From: Penicillium oxalicum
Lineage: Eukaryota; Ascomycota; Eurotiomycetes; Eurotiales; Aspergillaceae
DNA: 64,000 bases
Assembly (NCBI RefSeq): GCF_001723175.1
Contig: NC_064650.1
Coordinates: 2,852,001 to 2,916,000, forward strand
Reading direction: 5' to 3'
A model generated the notes under the pieces. It did not search any database. It saw nothing but the letters and a program-made list of their open reading frames with translations, and was not told the DNA's origin. Position numbers and translations under genes: made by a program. Below, piece after piece: positions 60,601 through 64,000 of the stretch (position 1 is its first letter; the number at the start of each line of letters is the position of its first letter).

Positions 60601-61722
60601 CAGCCACTAATTGGCCTAGGATCTAGACGAATGGAACATTCCGATTTATTTGCCTTTTTGCTAGTTGTTGGAAGCTGGATGCCCGCCTAGAGGCGGAACC
60701 ATTTCGAACCAATTGCCCAAATAGGTTACGGTACCTGTATCCCTTGTGCTGTGCAATCGAGCAGCACTCCTTTTCGGTCGTCGACGAAAGAGGCTCCAAA
60801 GTGGAACACTCGGCGCTCCGGTCGGATACCTTGCACGAGGTGGACTCTTTGCGCATAATTCCGGATATTTCGGCGGTATCTGATCATCGCTTCCAATTAG
60901 GAGACACGGTACCCTGTGGATGGAAAATCACGCCTGGATGTACATAGTCGTCTTTAAGAGAGTTTGACCCGTGGAACAATTTACGACAAGTGTTATTTGA
61001 TAGGAGCGATTACTAGATCTGCAGAGCCTGTACCTACCTAGTAGAGACACGTACTTTGGAGAATGGTGTGCCTGCAAACATGATGATGTATTTGATAAAT
61101 CGTGTTCTGCCAAGTATATTCCCAACTGTGAAGGTGACATTCCCTCGACTTTTTACGTCGGATACGGGCTATAGGGATTTATGGCCGGTAAGATTATCAA
61201 GCAAATATCCTTACTCTCGAGGATCGAATTTCAAAGGATCCAAACTAGCTGAGCCATCCGTCAAACCCCGTTCCTCCCCCCCCTCGTCGATTGACCTGCC
61301 AGATCTGAAAGCGTAATTAGCTTGTTTAGCTCATGGAGTCCAGGCGAAAAAGGTACATGTTTGATTTTCCTCCCCGGCACGGGATCTGCGGCCGAGCGGC
61401 GCTCTCCAAACGGCCGAAGCGGTACAAGAAAGGAAGGCAGAAAAAAAAGTTCTCCCGGTCACGGAGGCGGTCCATACCGCTCTACCCGGCACCGCGATGA
61501 CCATACATTAGTCCATCAAACAAAACTGCACACCATCGTAGCCGTTTGAAGCAATACACAAAATCTGTGTTTTGACCTATTTGATCAAGGAACTGGTCGA
61601 GCTGAGCTTCTGTGGACTAAAGCAGCCGGCCAAAGACAAGTTGTGAAACTGACTTGAAGGAGGTTGTGGCTCAACTACAAGCACCCCCCCCCCCCTGTTG
61701 CTTGGCTGGCAATCCCCACGAT
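54638..61722. other. Long divergent intergenic region between the bZIP gene and TGS1
   Basis: About 7.1 kb with no gene I can support. A 270-codon minus frame (56376-57188) starts with GTG, lacks family resemblance and is rejected. 54640-55100 looks like the bZIP leader. Many short C- or G-runs and A/T tracts occur. The size suits an extended promoter, a non-coding transcript or an unrecognised gene, none demonstrable by eye. Confidence 0.5.
61684..61695 (+). repeat. C12 run just upstream of TGS1
   Basis: Twelve C, ending 27 bp before the TGS1 ATG and so probably in the leader. Confidence 0.9.
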
Positions 61723-62702
61723 ATGACGGATACCGTCGTTGCTCCACCGGAGGTGCATCATTACCAAAGCCTTGAAGAAGTACCCTGGGATATTCAAAAG
61801 TGAGCAAGAAATTTTGGGGAGGGAGAAGGGAGGCGAAGAGAGAGGGGGATGGTCGGCCTATTCTGGTGGTTTCCAATCTTGGTTGACGCAATATCGCAGT
61901 TACTGGGCTCAACGGCACCGCATTTTCTCACGATACGATGATGGCGTATGGCTCACCGATGACGCGTGGTTCGGAGTCACCCCTGAACCTGTGGCCAAGT
62001 AAGTCGATCGTCAGCTTCTTCTTCATATCCAGACTAGAGGACGTTTAGTGCTGACCTGATGGATAGCAAGATAGCCAGCCATCTGGCGGACACTGCCCCT
62101 GCAGACCGCTGCATCTTGGTCGACTGTTTTGCCGGAGCTGGAGGCAACACCATTGCGTTTGCCCAAACGGGTCGATGGAAGCGAATTTACGCCATCGAAA
62201 AGAATCCAGCCGTACTTGAATGTGCCAAGCACAATGCTGAGATCTACGGGGTGGGCAATCAAATCACCTGGTTCGAAGGCGACTGTTTCGACATTCTCAA
62301 GCACCAATTGAAAGATCTTGCTCCATACAGTGTGATCTTCGCAAGTCCACCCTGGGGCGGTATGCTTGACCAATCCCTTCTCTTTTTTTTTCGAGTCCTT
62401 CCCATCGAAGTCCTTCCCATCGACATGGACCATTGCTGATCCCTTCTCACGCAGGACCGGGATATCGTTCCGACCGGGTCTTTGACCTGAGCACCATGGA
62501 GCCATATTCACTCAAAAAGCTTTATCAGGAATATTCATTATTCACTCCACACATGGCTTTATATCTGCCTCGAACCTCAGATGTCCGGCAAATGGCGAAA
62601 TTTGTCCCGGAAGGCCAAAAAGCCGAGGTGGTGCACTATTGTATGGATGCTCACAGCAAAGCGCTGTGTATCTATTACGGTGACTTTGCTCTACATCAAT
62701 AA
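61723..62702 (+). CDS. TGS1: Trimethylguanosine synthase (RNA cap hypermethylase)
   Basis: Exons 61723-61799, 61900-61998, 62067-62359 and 62455-62702; 238 aa; all four junctions GT-AG and in phase. Near the N-terminus is HYQSLEEVPWDIQ, then YWAQRHRIFSRYDDGVWLTD and WFGVTPEPVAN as in Tgs1. The SAM-binding motif is VDCFAGAGGNTIAFAQ, followed by YAIEKNPAVLECAKHN. The catalytic motif IV SPPWGGPGY is split by intron 3 (GG|PGY). The length matches S. pombe Tgs1 (about 239 aa) and is the compact catalytic core. The enzyme converts m7G caps of snRNAs and snoRNAs to 2,2,7-trimethylguanosine in the nucleus/nucleolus. Confidence 0.95.
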
Positions 62703-64000
62703 GATCATCGACAAATTGCCCCCGCACTGTTCTGAGGAGCCCTCCAAAACTTAGCATGAATCACAAGGTCTCGGAAAAAAAAGAAAATCAATATTGTTCA
62801 CAACAATTGCTCTCGTTTCAAGCAAAGCATTCCCCTTGTTGCCTACTGTTTACCTGATATAGCGGTGCCGTCCGCACAGCCCCACGGCCATACCCACTCG
62901 ATACGTCTGGACCGGGGTTGCCTTTGAGCACTTCTTCCCGTCCCCTCTAACTGCCTTCCATAGCTGGATTAGGGACAAAACCTGAACGATGGAGGAACGC
63001 CATCTGCAGTGAAAACAAGTATATCATTTTTTAGCCGAATTCACCCATTTAGTCTAATAGTTCGACCTCACTTTCAGCGCCCCCTCTTCTGCCTGAGGTA
63101 GCTGCGCCCTCGAATGACAAACTCCACCAGACATGCCGAGTCGTACCAATAAGATCCACGCCCGCCGCGCACGCCCATAGCAGCCACACCTACATCCTCC
63201 GCTATGCAGAAGAGGCTCTTCAACCTTCACCGCTACTGACCCTCCTGTTTTCTCCCCCTTTACCTATTCAAGAGTTCATTTTTGGCCCCCTCTCAAATTG
63301 CAGGAATTTAACCCATTCACAGTCCGTCTTTCACGTTAATGGATATCCTCCCGCCACTATTGATTAGCCCCGCTGTGTGTTCTGTCCGCAATCTAGAATG
63401 AATCTTTTTTTTCTAGCGGTGGAAACAAGCTAGTCCAAGCTGTTCCAACCTAACTGGCGGCAGAACCAAGTGAATGGATGCTGTTCGGCAAACGGTTAAC
63501 TTGATAGAATGGCGTTGCTTGAAAGAGGAAAGTTGAACTCCGCTTGTATCCGACAATTGTCTATCTAGGACCGACTTTTCTGCATTGTTGTGATTGTAGG
63601 TACTCGATCGGATGAGTTGTTTTCCGAATCGATCTTTGAGTGTAGTGACTTCTATCTATCTCCCTCCCTCTCGCTCTCTCTCTCTGTGGGTGTGTGTTTC
63701 AACTTGATCTATTCTGGGTGACGCAAATACACCAGCACAATATGCTTTGTCGGTCATGTCCGATCTACACGGGCAGCTGGCAAGTATATTGCCCATTTCG
63801 ACAATGGTATGGCTTCAGCTGGTCTGTACGAGTACGGTATCATTCGCAAAACAACCGGGGCGATCGCAACTCAGACAAACAGAGATGTCACCTTTGACAG
63901 AGCAAGCCATGCCAATGGAACATATTGTACGGACTCAATTAGGCTTGTTGATTTATTTTTCTTTCTCATTCAATAAACAGGACTACTGCACCTTTCCCAG
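62703..64000. other. Downstream flank of TGS1
   Basis: About 1.3 kb. No long open frame or RNA gene is visible. A CT-rich block around 63656-63690 could begin the promoter or leader of a gene beyond the window. Confidence 0.5.

Overview
The window is nuclear DNA from a filamentous ascomycete, most likely Eurotiales (Aspergillus/Penicillium type). The evidence is short GT-AG introns (mostly 60-120 nt) with CTRAC/CTRAT-like branch sites, CT-rich leaders, two Zn2Cys6 regulators, a fungal bZIP, and conserved single-copy fungal genes (HUL4, REI1, CKB1, TGS1). There are no bacterial-style operons. No rRNA, CRISPR array, convincing tRNA or intact transposon was seen. Splice models were built by hand from reading frames and splice-site sequences.

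Layout. 1-1339: 3' part of a mitochondrial hydroxyacid-oxoacid transhydrogenase (+). 1729-3564: Zn2Cys6 regulator (-). 5676-7627: 3-phosphoglycerate dehydrogenase (+) with a Gcn4/CpcA-type TGAGTCA in its promoter. 9272-11113: conserved fungal protein of unknown function (-). About 11.9-14.5 kb: an unusual minus-strand locus of tandem, diverged exon-like/intron-like modules with uniformly tiny introns (44-48 nt), ending in an open frame broken by one stop. 14776-15939: histidine-phosphatase (phosphoglycerate mutase family) protein (-). 16659-20875: HECT ubiquitin ligase HUL4 (-), divergent from REI1 (21457-22862, +). 24490-27109: six-exon amino-acid permease (+) with a 29-nt micro-exon. 27411-28070: small conserved protein (-). 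28707-30411: decayed SRPK-like kinase (+). 31021-32169: JmjC/cupin-8 protein with frame breaks (-). 34174-36196: Baeyer-Villiger-type flavin monooxygenase (+), followed in the same direction by a Zn2Cys6 regulator (36695-39503). 40450-41574: casein kinase 2 beta subunit (+).

The last third is strikingly gene-poor. About 11.8 kb (41575-53398) and 7.1 kb (54638-61722) carry no recognisable gene and flank a single bZIP regulator (53399-54637, -), which has a one-base frame break in a G4 run. TGS1 (61723-62702, +) follows, and the remaining 1.3 kb looks non-coding.

Most genes are independent housekeeping functions: serine synthesis, ubiquitylation, 60S maturation, snRNA cap methylation and CK2. 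The only plausible local functional pair is the monooxygenase with the Zn2Cys6 regulator directly downstream. The least explained items are the micro-intron module array at 12.4-14.5 kb and the long gene deserts around the bZIP gene.
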